From contig JAGVGF010000003.1 in NCBI GenBank assembly GCA_020057295.1, positions 62,001 through 126,000 of the forward strand: a DNA stretch of 64,000 nucleotides, read 5' to 3'. The DNA is from an archaeon. GTDB taxonomy: Archaea > Nanobdellota > Nanobdellia > Woesearchaeales > UBA9642. Position numbers and translations under genes: made by a program. The notes below the pieces were generated by a model. It did no database searches. It was not told the DNA's origin and worked only from the letters and a program-made list of their open reading frames with translations. Positions 20,574 through 30,500 of the stretch are shown here, in pieces (the stretch's first letter is position 1; each line of letters begins with the position of its first letter).

Positions 20574-21446
20574 ATGAACGCAGCATTTAATTTAGGACAA
20601 ACAAGTCAACCATTAGAAGTAACTTTGAAAATAGATTCAAGAGGCTTTGAGATAAAAGCTGGAAGAGAAAGGATAAGATTTGCAGAAGAACGAGAGGAAA
20701 TCGCGTCTCTAATAGGAAACTTAACCATAGAAACAGCACAAGGAGACTTAATTTATGGAACATATATTCAGCCAAGTTCAAGAAGCGTTCCCGGACTTAT
20801 TATGATAAGAGAAACACTATCTCAAAATTATCTTCGTGCACTTCTTGATTCTCCCAAGAGAAAAAAATCAGAGCTTAATCTAGAACTAATAAAATATCTA
20901 CCTGAAGATTCTCATCCCTCCGCACTTAGACAAATGCAAAGGGATTCAACTGCGAGAGTAGAGGAACGAGAAGAAGAAAGAAGAAGACTGGAAAAAGAAG
21001 ATTTTTACTTCAGACCAAACAGTAAATCTTTGATAGATAGAATGTATAAATTACCCCCTGAACCAAAATTCAGATGGGAATTGGACGCGCAAGGAAAATT
21101 TGGTGAAAGACCTGAAAAGCTTACTGAAACTCCGATTCCATCAGATAGAAAATCTTTACACAACTACAGATTTGAAAAAGATCCGACTGATTCTTCTGAA
21201 ATTTTAAAAACGGAAAGAATCTTGAAAAAACCAATAATAGACTTGACAGATTTAAGTGCTGAACTAAGAAATCTTTCAGATGAAAGAACACAAATGAAAC
21301 TCGCTCAAGCAACAGCAAGGCATATGGCTGCAAGACTTGGACTTGACAGAGCATATCAAATAAGTCAATCAGTAAGAGCAATATTTTCAGCAGATTTCTC
21401 TCAATTAAGAGAAGGAATAACCTGCACGTACAAAGTTGACCAATGA
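20574..21446 (+). CDS. Uncharacterised charged soluble protein of unknown operon
   Basis: 290-aa ORF tightly packed in the operon. Confidence 0.6.
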   Translation: MNAAFNLGQTSQPLEVTLKIDSRGFEIKAGRERIRFAEEREEIASLIGNLTIETAQGDLIYGTYIQPSSRSVPGLIMIRETLSQNYLRALLDSPKRKKSELNLELIKYLPEDSHPSALRQMQRDSTARVEEREEERRRLEKEDFYFRPNSKSLIDRMYKLPPEPKFRWELDAQGKFGERPEKLTETPIPSDRKSLHNYRFEKDPTDSSEILKTERILKKPIIDLTDLSAELRNLSDERTQMKLAQATARHMAARLGLDRAYQISQSVRAIFSADFSQLREGITCTYKVDQ

Positions 21447-21451
21447 GGTAA

Positions 21452-21625
21452 ATGAAAATGAATGAAGATGATAGTAAAGATTTCGAATTTGATGAAGTTC
21501 GTGGAGAGCATGGAAGAAAGCCTAAGATGGCTATATTGAATAAGACCAAGCTTTCAAAATATGAAATGGATGATTTATTCACCGCTGAAGATGTAGATGT
21601 TGCAGCGGCAGACGAGGCAGAATGA
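21452..21625 (+). CDS. 57-aa acidic small protein, not in supplied track
   Basis: ATGAAAATGAATGAAGATGAT...GCAGAATGA; MKMNEDDSKDFEFDEVRGEHGRKPKMAILNKTKLSKYEMDDLFTAEDVDVAAADEAE; ATGA overlap with next gene. Confidence 0.6.
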   Translation: MKMNEDDSKDFEFDEVRGEHGRKPKMAILNKTKLSKYEMDDLFTAEDVDVAAADEAE

Positions 21626-22050
21626 TTTTTACATTTAAACCAAGAGTTACGGAGTATTTGTTAGGTGACAGACACAAAGGTTCTGGAATAATAACACCAA
21701 ACACGCTTCAAGATTATCAAGACATATGTATAGGTTTTAGAGGAAGAGCTTCTGTGGCTTCTGAGAAAGGAAAATCTCTAATTAACGAACAATTCTACAT
21801 GCACAAAGATGGCATTGCATTAGAGGTTAGGAACGTTACACATAATAGTTTACCTTTATCTCCTAAAGATAATACTGAAAAATGTCTAATATATATTGGA
21901 TGTGTTTCTTTGTCTTTCAAATCAAGAATTTTTAAACCTGAATATTTGAATAAATTATTGGAACAATTCAATGCTGATATATCTTTAAGACCTACATATA
22001 AGACTTTAGACCAATTAACACAATTTAGAGGGATAATACCAGGTGTGTAA
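21622..22050 (+). CDS. Uncharacterised protein, last gene of unknown operon
   Basis: 142-aa ORF overlapping the previous stop by ATGA. Confidence 0.55.
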   Translation: MIFTFKPRVTEYLLGDRHKGSGIITPNTLQDYQDICIGFRGRASVASEKGKSLINEQFYMHKDGIALEVRNVTHNSLPLSPKDNTEKCLIYIGCVSLSFKSRIFKPEYLNKLLEQFNADISLRPTYKTLDQLTQFRGIIPGV

Positions 22051-22110
22051 TTCTTTTATAAACCACATTTTTTCATAAACATTAAAAACCATCAATTATT
22101 CTCTTGTTAT

Positions 22111-22722
22111 ATGCGTAAAGTACTCTCTTCAGGGGCAGAAGCCACAATATATATTGATGGAGCAAATAAATCTCAGACTGTAGATAAGGAACGTTCTAAA
22201 AAAAATTATAGACATAATTCTATTGATGAAACACTCAGAAAAGCACGCACTAGAAAAGAATCAAAAATATTACATAGTTTAGAAAAATATGGTTTCGTTC
22301 CAAAAATTTTGAAACAAGACGAATACAATATAATTATGGAATATGTTGATGGTGTACAGTTAAAAAAAGCAATCGATAAGGATCCAAAGCTTGCTCTTCT
22401 TGTAGGTAAGAATCTTACAATTATGCATGATAATAATATTATTCACGGAGATTTAACTACTAGTAACATGTTATTAACAAAAAAAGGAAAAATCCAAAAA
22501 CTATATTTTATAGATTTTGGTCTCAGCTATACCAGCACTAGAGTTGAAGATATGGCTGTCGATATACATCTGTTTAAGCAAGCTTTAGAAAGTAAACATT
22601 ATAAAATTGCAAGTAAAGCATATATACAATTTATTAAAGGTTACAATCCAAAAAATAAAAAAGAGATTTTAGAGAGATTAGAGATTGTCGAACAACGTGG
22701 ACGCTATAAGGAGAAAACATGA
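22111..22722 (+). CDS. bud32: Bud32/PRPK-type Kae1-associated kinase
   Basis: HDNNIIHGDLTTSNMLL and FIDFGLSY, short kinase without Kae1 fusion. Confidence 0.9.
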   Translation: MRKVLSSGAEATIYIDGANKSQTVDKERSKKNYRHNSIDETLRKARTRKESKILHSLEKYGFVPKILKQDEYNIIMEYVDGVQLKKAIDKDPKLALLVGKNLTIMHDNNIIHGDLTTSNMLLTKKGKIQKLYFIDFGLSYTSTRVEDMAVDIHLFKQALESKHYKIASKAYIQFIKGYNPKNKKEILERLEIVEQRGRYKEKT

Positions 22723-24488
22723 AAAAAATATATATCACATTAATATTTTTGTTAGTATCGCTGCTAGTAACAACTTCTGGCACAGCAGCATCTTCAGGAC
22801 ATATAGGATTACTAACGGTTTCAGAATCATCATTAAATTCTTCTGACTCTAGTGTTGAAAAAGGCGGGATTGCAGATTTATATCTGGTTGTTAAACAGGG
22901 ATCTGGAAGAATATTTATCGACAGTTTTCCATTATCCAAAATCGATACTCAAATAACTATGCGTTTTGCTACAGAAATAGCTTGTGATTTATTAGAAAAG
23001 GATTGTTCAGATTACGATTTCTTTTATACAATCACTGCAAATAGTGCCATTGTGGGCGGTCCAAGTGCTGGAGCAGCGGCAACAGTATTGACTGTAGCAT
23101 TGCTTGACAATCAAGAATTATCGAATGACACTATAATGACTGGAACAATTAATTCAGGAAATCTTATCGGCCCAGTAGCTGGTGTTCCTGCTAAAGCTCT
23201 AGCAGCACAAGTTAATGGATACACGCGAGTTCTCATACCAGAGTGGGACATTGCTAATAATACTCCACAAAATCTATCTATAAGCGTTATACCAATTTCG
23301 ACACTCGAGGAAGCATTATACTATTTTACTGGAAAGAATTATAGTATTGGCGACGATGTAGTTATACATTCCAAGGAATACAGCAAAATCATGCGTGAAG
23401 TCACACTTGATTTATGTTCAAAATATGGTGCTATACAAGATGGTGTGTTAATACTTCCTAATCTTACATCATACGATATTAATTTGACTAATGAAAGTCA
23501 AGATAATTTCAAATTAGCAATAAATGCTATTAATAACGGATCTTATTATAGCGCTGCAAGTTTTTGTTTTGGTGGTAATGTAAGAATTACGAGTGCATTG
23601 TTCAAAAATTTGACAAATAATCAATTAAAGATATTATATGCTCAACAATTAGAAAATGTAAGTACTTTTGAAAGAAATTTTGATTCTAAATCTAACAAAT
23701 TATCAACTATTTCAGAACTAGAAACTTATATGATTGTTGCCGAGAGATTATATGACACTAAACAAGTTTTATCAAAGCAAGATCTTAATAATATCTCATC
23801 ATCGGATTTAGCTTATGCCCGTGAACGTTTTAGTACGGCGATTGTTTGGGAAAAATTTTCAACTATTCCTGGTCAGAAATTTGTTATGGATCAAGATTTA
23901 TTAAAAATTGCTTGTTCAAAGAAATTATCTGAAGCAGAAGAAAGAATTAATTATATGGAATTATATTTCCCTAAGAAAGATATTCGAGAAGAATTATCTA
24001 AAGCGTATAATTACTATTATCAGAAAGAATATGCACTATGTATATTTACTGCATCAAAGGTTAAGGCACAATCAGGTATAGTATTAAGTGCTATATTTGT
24101 TCCAGAAGACAATATGCAAAAATTATTGGAAGAAAAAATCAGTGCAGGAAAAAGGGCAATATCTAAACAAGAATCAGCAAATATTTTCCCAATACTTGGT
24201 TATAGTTATTATGAATATGCTAATACGTTAAAGAATACTGATCAGTATTCATCATTATTATATGCTGAATATAGTTTAGAATTGAGTAATTTAGATATGT
24301 ACTTCAAGAAAAGACCTCCCGTACAAATAATAGACACTACTAATATAAATTATGTTTACGTTTTTGCAATAGGTGCAATTGCAGGCATAATATTTACTAC
24401 AATAGTTTTCGTAATATTTAAACTAATTAGTAATTACATTAAGAACTCTTCTGTAAAAAAGAAAATTAACAAGAAACATAAAAAATAA
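22719..24488 (+). CDS. Exported S16 (Lon-type) protease domain membrane protein
   Basis: Signal peptide, GGPSAGAA Ser motif, GPVAGVPAKALAA Lys region, C-terminal TM. Confidence 0.8.
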   Translation: MKKIYITLIFLLVSLLVTTSGTAASSGHIGLLTVSESSLNSSDSSVEKGGIADLYLVVKQGSGRIFIDSFPLSKIDTQITMRFATEIACDLLEKDCSDYDFFYTITANSAIVGGPSAGAAATVLTVALLDNQELSNDTIMTGTINSGNLIGPVAGVPAKALAAQVNGYTRVLIPEWDIANNTPQNLSISVIPISTLEEALYYFTGKNYSIGDDVVIHSKEYSKIMREVTLDLCSKYGAIQDGVLILPNLTSYDINLTNESQDNFKLAINAINNGSYYSAASFCFGGNVRITSALFKNLTNNQLKILYAQQLENVSTFERNFDSKSNKLSTISELETYMIVAERLYDTKQVLSKQDLNNISSSDLAYARERFSTAIVWEKFSTIPGQKFVMDQDLLKIACSKKLSEAEERINYMELYFPKKDIREELSKAYNYYYQKEYALCIFTASKVKAQSGIVLSAIFVPEDNMQKLLEEKISAGKRAISKQESANIFPILGYSYYEYANTLKNTDQYSSLLYAEYSLELSNLDMYFKKRPPVQIIDTTNINYVYVFAIGAIAGIIFTTIVFVIFKLISNYIKNSSVKKKINKKHKK

Positions 24489-24494
24489 TTTTTT

Positions 24495-25988
24495 TTATCT
24501 CGAAACGTAATCTGTAATTACTTGTTCTCTTCTAGGACCTGTGGCTATGGTGTTTACTGGTAATCCTGTATACTCCGATATGAAATGTATAAAATTCTGC
24601 GCATTTGTTTCTATGTCTTTGAAACTTGTTTTTCCGTATGTATTATTAAATCCTGGTAGACTTATTATTTTTTTGCCGTTGTGTTCGTCATCAACTAGTA
24701 CATGTATTGTCTTTATTCCATCATACACATCTAATTTTGTGAATGCTAAATGTGTGAATCCAAATTTTTCATTATGTTCTTTTACAAGTGTTAAATCTAA
24801 CATTCCTATTCTTCTTGGTCTTGCAGTAGTCGCTCCGTATTCTCCGCCGTTTGTTTTATCGTCATTTACTCCGACATTTCTGAAGTATTGTCCGATTTCG
24901 AAAGGAGTTGCTGTTCCGTTATTAATCTTTTCTAGTATTAAAGAATTATCTTTTCTGTTTAATCCTAATTCTTTTCTTGTTTTTCCTCTTATATCACTAT
25001 ATTCTCCATACTCTCCTACAAACGGACCTTCTCCTACCCTGCTAGGAACTAACTTTACTACAGCAACGTAATTTCTTATGAATTTTCTTGGTATTCCTAG
25101 ACCTGTTTCTACTGATACTGTTCCACAGTTTGACGCAGTTACGTAAGGGTATGTTCCCTGATCTTTATCTAGTCCAGCACCCTGTGCTAATTCTACAATC
25201 ACATTTTTTCCTAAGTTTAGATTTTCTAAAACGAAAGTTCTAGTATCTATAACATGAGGTTTTAATTCTTGCCCCATCTTATAATAATCTTCTACTATTT
25301 TATCAACTTTTAATCCGGTTTCTTCATCGTAGTATTCTATTATTCTTTCTGATAAAAACAATTTTATATCTTCTAACTTACTTCCGCTATACTTTCCATC
25401 TTTTACTCTTTGTTTTAATTTTGGAACGAATGCTTTTGCATATTGATCAAATTCTTCTTTATCATCAAGTAATGCTTCTCTTAATGTTTCAACGTTAAAT
25501 AAATCTTGTACTCTTAACCCTGTTCTATACATTTGTCCTGCGTATGCTGGTCCTACCCCGCTTCCTGTCGTTCCTATAGGATGTCTTCTTATAGAATCTT
25601 TAATAACATCAATATATTTGTGATGCGGAAATGTTACAAAAGCTTTATCGCTTATCATTAACTTGTGTGCATCTATTTTTAATCCAGCATCTCTTAGTTG
25701 ATATATCTCTTTTAGTAATTGTTTAGGATTTATTAGAACGCCATTTCCTATTATAGAAATCATATGATCATTAATTATAGATGATGGAACTAAATGCATT
25801 ATGTATGTTTTTCCGTTAACATCTACTGTATGTCCTGCATTATCTGCGCCGTTAGTTCTTGCTCCTATACTCGCTTGCTCGCCCATTTGGTCAACTACTT
25901 TTCCTTTTCCTTCGTCTCCAAATTGGCTTCCGCCTACAACATCAATGTATCCTTGTTTGTGCTCTTGTTTCATAGTAATATCCCCCAA
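24495..25988 (-). CDS. purA: Adenylosuccinate synthetase (start probably 25973)
   Basis: GGSQFGDEGKGKVVD, GARTNGADNAGHTV, ELAQGAGLD. Confidence 0.9.
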   Translation of the reverse strand: MGDITMKQEHKQGYIDVVGGSQFGDEGKGKVVDQMGEQASIGARTNGADNAGHTVDVNGKTYIMHLVPSSIINDHMISIIGNGVLINPKQLLKEIYQLRDAGLKIDAHKLMISDKAFVTFPHHKYIDVIKDSIRRHPIGTTGSGVGPAYAGQMYRTGLRVQDLFNVETLREALLDDKEEFDQYAKAFVPKLKQRVKDGKYSGSKLEDIKLFLSERIIEYYDEETGLKVDKIVEDYYKMGQELKPHVIDTRTFVLENLNLGKNVIVELAQGAGLDKDQGTYPYVTASNCGTVSVETGLGIPRKFIRNYVAVVKLVPSRVGEGPFVGEYGEYSDIRGKTRKELGLNRKDNSLILEKINNGTATPFEIGQYFRNVGVNDDKTNGGEYGATTARPRRIGMLDLTLVKEHNEKFGFTHLAFTKLDVYDGIKTIHVLVDDEHNGKKIISLPGFNNTYGKTSFKDIETNAQNFIHFISEYTGLPVNTIATGPRREQVITDYVSR

Positions 25989-26050
25989 AGTTCATTCCTC
26001 TTTCTATTTATTAATTTATTTTTTTTGTTCCTCTTTTTTTTAATTATAAA

Positions 26051-26090
26051 CCCTGGAAGGCTCTGCATTGCTGCAGAGTTTCTTCCCGGG
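26051..26090 (-). ncRNA. Putative structured RNA/5' leader hairpin with GCAA tetraloop upstream of purA
   Basis: Minus strand CCCGGGAAG-AAA-CTCTGCA-GCAA-TGCAGAG-C-CTTCCAGGG; GC-rich in an AT-rich intergenic region. Confidence 0.5.
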
Positions 26091-26284
26091 AAAAAGAGGT
26101 GAGCATAATATTATTAGAATGAAACACCTCAAATTTCCAAGATTAAAGTTATCGTAATACTATTTAAAGGTTTCGATTGTAACTATTTAATAATGGTTAA
26201 AAAATTAAAATTTATCGTTCCAATTTGGTGACGAAAATTAAGATAATTAGTAAAATGTTTAAATTTGTTCAATAAAATAGTTTC

Positions 26285-26455
26285 ATGCGTAAAAATAATT
26301 CTAAAGAGAAAAAAATAGAGAAGAACAAGAAATCACACGAATCTTTAGACAAATTTTACTCTGATGAGCAAAAACATCGTGAAAAGATAGAAAAAATAGA
26401 AGATGAAATATTTGAACATCTAAAAAATCATACTAAAAAAGTGTTAAAAAAATAG
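26285..26455 (+). CDS. 56-aa charged small protein, not in supplied track
   Basis: ATGCGTAAAAATAATTCT...AAAAAATAG with a TATA-like TTTAAATTT about 27 bp upstream. Confidence 0.45.
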   Translation: MRKNNSKEKKIEKNKKSHESLDKFYSDEQKHREKIEKIEDEIFEHLKNHTKKVLKK

Positions 26456-26517
26456 TTCTTCGGATATTTTACGGATAATAAGAGCAAATATTATAAAAAA
26501 ACACATAATAATATATT

Positions 26518-27183
26518 ATGCGCAGATGTTTAATTATAATTATATTCATGCTTTCAATAATTCTATCTTCTGGTATAGTTATTGCATGGACTTCTTATAC
26601 GCATGAATGGATATGTAATAAAGCAGGACTTTCTGAACTCGATTGTAAATCTGCAGATTATAATAATATAAAATCACAACACCCAGATTTAAGATCTGTT
26701 AATCATCATTGTACTAGCGATTTTGATAATTGCAATGCGAGAGTTTATGCAAGGAAATATCTTGATATTAATACTGAAGAATCTAAAGGATTCGCCGCAC
26801 ATTTATTCGCTGATAGTGTGGTTCCTGCACACTGGTATAGTCTTGACTATGATTCATGTCATAAAGTATTTGAAGATAAGGTAGAAGAAAGATTGAAGCA
26901 AGCTGAAAACGTGAAGTACTCGATACTCGGATCGACATTTGATTTTTCGTCATGGAATGTTACTATGCAGTGTGATGATAAGAAGAATAATACTATACAC
27001 TTATCCGCTGATAATCAATATATGAATCAAGTTGCAAAGTATGTTGCTGAAGAAATGCATTCTAACTATATTGAGCAGAATGTTGAAGAGTATGATTTTT
27101 CTTCAGTTGTGATTATAGTATTAGTACTATTGACGCTTGTTTTAATATTATTTCTATATACAGGTTTTAAAAATAGAAAATAA
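26518..27183 (+). CDS. Zinc-dependent phospholipase C / S1-P1 nuclease-like exported protein
   Basis: Signal ending IAW (N-terminal Trp), YTHEW, HH, AAHLFADSVVPAHW, C-terminal TM. Confidence 0.65.
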   Translation: MRRCLIIIIFMLSIILSSGIVIAWTSYTHEWICNKAGLSELDCKSADYNNIKSQHPDLRSVNHHCTSDFDNCNARVYARKYLDINTEESKGFAAHLFADSVVPAHWYSLDYDSCHKVFEDKVEERLKQAENVKYSILGSTFDFSSWNVTMQCDDKKNNTIHLSADNQYMNQVAKYVAEEMHSNYIEQNVEEYDFSSVVIIVLVLLTLVLILFLYTGFKNRK

Positions 27184-27199
27184 AAAAATAGTTATAGAT

Positions 27200-28207
27200 T
27201 TAGTTATTTTTCTTTGCAAATGTTGATGCAACTATTAATGGAAATACTAAGCTTGCTTCCGCGTGTACTTTTGCGTGAAGTCCATTAACTTTTATTTTTG
27301 TCCATGTAATCGCTTCCTGAGGTCCACCGCCTGAATCTGATGCGTCATATTCTTCTGCTGTTGTTACGTAAACTGCATAGTCAAATCCATCTCGGAAAAT
27401 ATTTGCATTCAATATATAGTGTTTTGCGATTCCTCCACCAAGCATTATTGCGCCTGCTTTTTCTGCAGATAAAGCTAAATCTATAATCTTTTTATGATCT
27501 CTAATTATATCTACATAGAAATCTTTCTTATTTTGAAGTTCATAATACATGAAATGTCCTAATGTTCCATCCGTAAATCCTGGACAAAATATAGGTATGT
27601 TGTTCTTGTATGCCCAGTACAAAACCGATTCTTCTTTTGTATCTAACCTTTCCATTTCTTTTCCAAGTTCGTAGATGAATTCAGAAGGGGTGAACGGGAT
27701 TCCTCGTGCTTTATACTTTACATAAAGTTCATCAAAGAACTTTTCTGTAAACTGTTCAAAATAGGTATATCTATCAACAGGTACAAAAATATTTCCTATG
27801 CGAGAGATGCTTTTATCAAATAATACTCTTCCAGGAATATCAAATTTTCCAACAACAAATGGTTTAAGACACTTAATTATATCTTCTTCGATTCCTCCTG
27901 CTGTTATAGATATAGCATGAATCATCTTGTGCTTAACAAGATATTTTATTATTTCTCTATTTCCAGAACTAATCATATTTGAAGTGCACGAAAGAAATAT
28001 GGTTGCATTATCTGAAATCATCTTATTTATTATGTCGATTGCCATTCCAAGATTTGTCGCTTGAATTCCCATATATTTATATGAATCCATGAATTTGTCA
28101 AAATCAAATTTTTGATCAAAATCGTATCCTTTAATTTCTGGAAATCCTTCTAAAGTATCATACCCTCGCATTTGTTGCGCCTGTTCATCTGTATTTTCAT
28201 CAGTCAT
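27200..28207 (-). CDS. dys: Deoxyhypusine synthase
   Basis: IMLGGGIAKHYI, SGGGPQEAITWTKIK active-site region. Confidence 0.93.
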   Translation of the reverse strand: MTDENTDEQAQQMRGYDTLEGFPEIKGYDFDQKFDFDKFMDSYKYMGIQATNLGMAIDIINKMISDNATIFLSCTSNMISSGNREIIKYLVKHKMIHAISITAGGIEEDIIKCLKPFVVGKFDIPGRVLFDKSISRIGNIFVPVDRYTYFEQFTEKFFDELYVKYKARGIPFTPSEFIYELGKEMERLDTKEESVLYWAYKNNIPIFCPGFTDGTLGHFMYYELQNKKDFYVDIIRDHKKIIDLALSAEKAGAIMLGGGIAKHYILNANIFRDGFDYAVYVTTAEEYDASDSGGGPQEAITWTKIKVNGLHAKVHAEASLVFPLIVASTFAKKNN

Positions 28208-28401
28208 TGTAAATCCTCCAATATAATTTTATAATCTTTTTATAACATTTTGAATAAAAAATAAATATTTTTAATAATATTAAACAATATAGAAAAATCT
28301 AATTAGAACCTGTAATGACAATATGTTCCATAAACAAACAATTTAACCATAGAAATAGGATGATTTAACGGTTTTTAAATTTGATTAAATTTCTAGAACG
28401 C

Positions 28402-28632
28402 TTATCTTACGCTTATTAATCCTATCGTAGTCATTAATAATGTTATGGCTGCTATTAATGTAAATGCTGCAAAGAAGTACATGTATATTTCATCGGATAC
28501 CACGAATGATAATGTTAAAATATTAAATTTTTGTAAGAAAAATATCACACTTGTTATAATTCCGATTACTCCTGCAAGTAAGGCTAATGGCTCGAAGGCA
28601 CTTCTTGAACTGTTGGACATAATTCCTGTCAT
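28402..28632 (-). CDS. Small two-TM membrane protein
   Basis: Hydrophobic 76-aa ORF. Confidence 0.45.
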   Translation of the reverse strand: MTGIMSNSSRSAFEPLALLAGVIGIITSVIFFLQKFNILTLSFVVSDEIYMYFFAAFTLIAAITLLMTTIGLISVR

Positions 28633-28735
28633 ATCTTTAATTCTATCAAATTATTATTTAAAGCTTGTGGTTTTATACATAATATTTATAAAAAGCCCTT
28701 CTTTTCTATTAGTACAACAATTGTGAGGGATTATT

Positions 28736-29203
28736 ATGGCTATTGTAGGATTTAACTTTACTAAAATTAATGCTGAGAGAAAACCTGTTACTGAACAGAA
28801 TGTGAATATTGAAAGTAATGCTGGGGTTTCTAACATTACAGAATTAAGTTCTATCGATCCTAAGAAGACTCTTATAAAATTTGATTTCAACTATTTATGT
28901 AAATTCGAGCCAGGACTCGGTAAGATAGAGATAGCTGGTGAAGTTGTTGAAATTTATGATAAAGATTTTGCAACTAAAGTTCTAGACTATTGGAAAGTTG
29001 AAAAAAAGATATATGGTGAAGTATTACAAGATGTGTTTAACAATATTCTTGCAAGATCTAATATGGAAGCAATATTTATCAGTAGAGAATTAGGCTTACC
29101 ATCACCAATACAGATGCCTAGAGTAGACTTAAAACAAGTCGAAAAAAAAGAAGAAAAACCTAAGGAAGACAAGGTTTCAAAATCAGAATCTAAGAAGAAA
29201 TAA
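28736..29203 (+). CDS. Conserved archaeal protein, possibly SecB-like
   Basis: MAIVGFNFTKINAERK and GLPSPIQMPRV-type ending. Confidence 0.5.
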   Translation: MAIVGFNFTKINAERKPVTEQNVNIESNAGVSNITELSSIDPKKTLIKFDFNYLCKFEPGLGKIEIAGEVVEIYDKDFATKVLDYWKVEKKIYGEVLQDVFNNILARSNMEAIFISRELGLPSPIQMPRVDLKQVEKKEEKPKEDKVSKSESKKK

Positions 29204-29252
29204 TTTCTGTAATTTTTAAGTATGATTCTGTAAAGAGCGTGAGGTGAAACTC

Positions 29253-30347
29253 ATGACAAAAGAAATCATAAGGAAAGAAAATGGTAAGGAAGTAGCTTAT
29301 GATAGAACATTCTTTGGAGACGTATCAAAACGCGAGCTTCATGAAAATTTGGATGGAAGCAAGGATACAAGAAATGTTTTTGGTACTCAGGTACATGTAG
29401 AAAGACAGGGATTTCTTGATAATGAAGTTAGAGGAACTGTCGATGGTGTGGAAGGTACCTTTCGTCACGGGTTCTTTGATACAAAAGATAGTCCTAGAGA
29501 GTTTATACCAGACGAGACAAAACGGAATACATCTGAGGATGATGATTCTTCTAGTTCTGATGATTATGTTCCTAGTCGAAATGATGGTTCAAGTTCTAGT
29601 ACATACAGTCATTCACAAAGTTCATCTGTTTCTACTCCTAAAAAGCATATAGAAAGAGAAATATCTTGGCATCCTATCCTTAAACTAATGGCGGCGCGTC
29701 ATCCTCACCCCTATACTCGTTTGTGTGCTGCGAAAGAAATGAAAAATCCTTACGTATTTTATATGATGGCGTTAAATGATAAGGATAATATTTATGAAGG
29801 AGTTTATGGTTTATGCAGTACGCTTGGCGTACAAGGAGAACCAACTGATGATAATTATTTTAGGACTACAACAGGACTTGTTTACAAGCTTGCACTTGAA
29901 AGAACGTTCGAGTCAAGTGTAAATACTATTCTTATAGATAGAGGTTTGTATTGGGCGAAACCAACTATTCCAGATTTAGAAAATTTAGTATCGCATGCTG
30001 TAAGTAAAGAAATCAGACTTAAATCTAAACAACTTATGTACAATAGATTTTTTTCTACTTCCTTTCCAAAACCAATCAAATTTGTTGTAAGCTTACTCGA
30101 TCCGAATAAATCAGATCATATCCCTAGACTTATTAGTGCATATAAAGGTCTTGATCCGGGAGGTTTTTTATTAGACCTAGAAGATAATTGGAAGTTTGAT
30201 TCTAAAACACTAGATCCAAATTCACATTTTGGGCGCATAATGTTAGCTTTAGAAGAAGGATGGAGAGAAGATTGTGCTAAAGGTGATCCTGAATCACATC
30301 TGAGAAGTATTATCTCTGGAGATGAGAGATATGTTCTTGAACTTTAG
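29253..30347 (+). CDS. Uncharacterised protein with Ser/Asp-rich linker
   Basis: ATG at 29253 preceded by gaggtga; DDDSSSSDDY...SSSSTYSHSQSSSVS linker. Confidence 0.55.
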   Translation: MTKEIIRKENGKEVAYDRTFFGDVSKRELHENLDGSKDTRNVFGTQVHVERQGFLDNEVRGTVDGVEGTFRHGFFDTKDSPREFIPDETKRNTSEDDDSSSSDDYVPSRNDGSSSSTYSHSQSSSVSTPKKHIEREISWHPILKLMAARHPHPYTRLCAAKEMKNPYVFYMMALNDKDNIYEGVYGLCSTLGVQGEPTDDNYFRTTTGLVYKLALERTFESSVNTILIDRGLYWAKPTIPDLENLVSHAVSKEIRLKSKQLMYNRFFSTSFPKPIKFVVSLLDPNKSDHIPRLISAYKGLDPGGFLLDLEDNWKFDSKTLDPNSHFGRIMLALEEGWREDCAKGDPESHLRSIISGDERYVLEL

Positions 30348-30500
30348 GAAATAATAACAAGCATAGTATCTATTCATAAGTAAATACTCTGTTTTTTCCT
30401 CCCTTTCAAAAATCATAACATTTATATTCTATTATCGCATATTTTTACTAATTATTGGGGTCGTTTAGAGATTTCACACTATTGATGTTGAGGTGGTTTC

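Noticed and set aside
24541-25071. 176-aa plus-strand ORF inside purA
   Set aside because: Antisense shadow ORF of a conserved gene; composition typical of reversed coding sequence
25794-26102. Plus-strand ORFs over the purA 5' end and hairpin
   Set aside because: Low-complexity F/L/S-rich antisense translation; the hairpin region is better explained as RNA or palindrome
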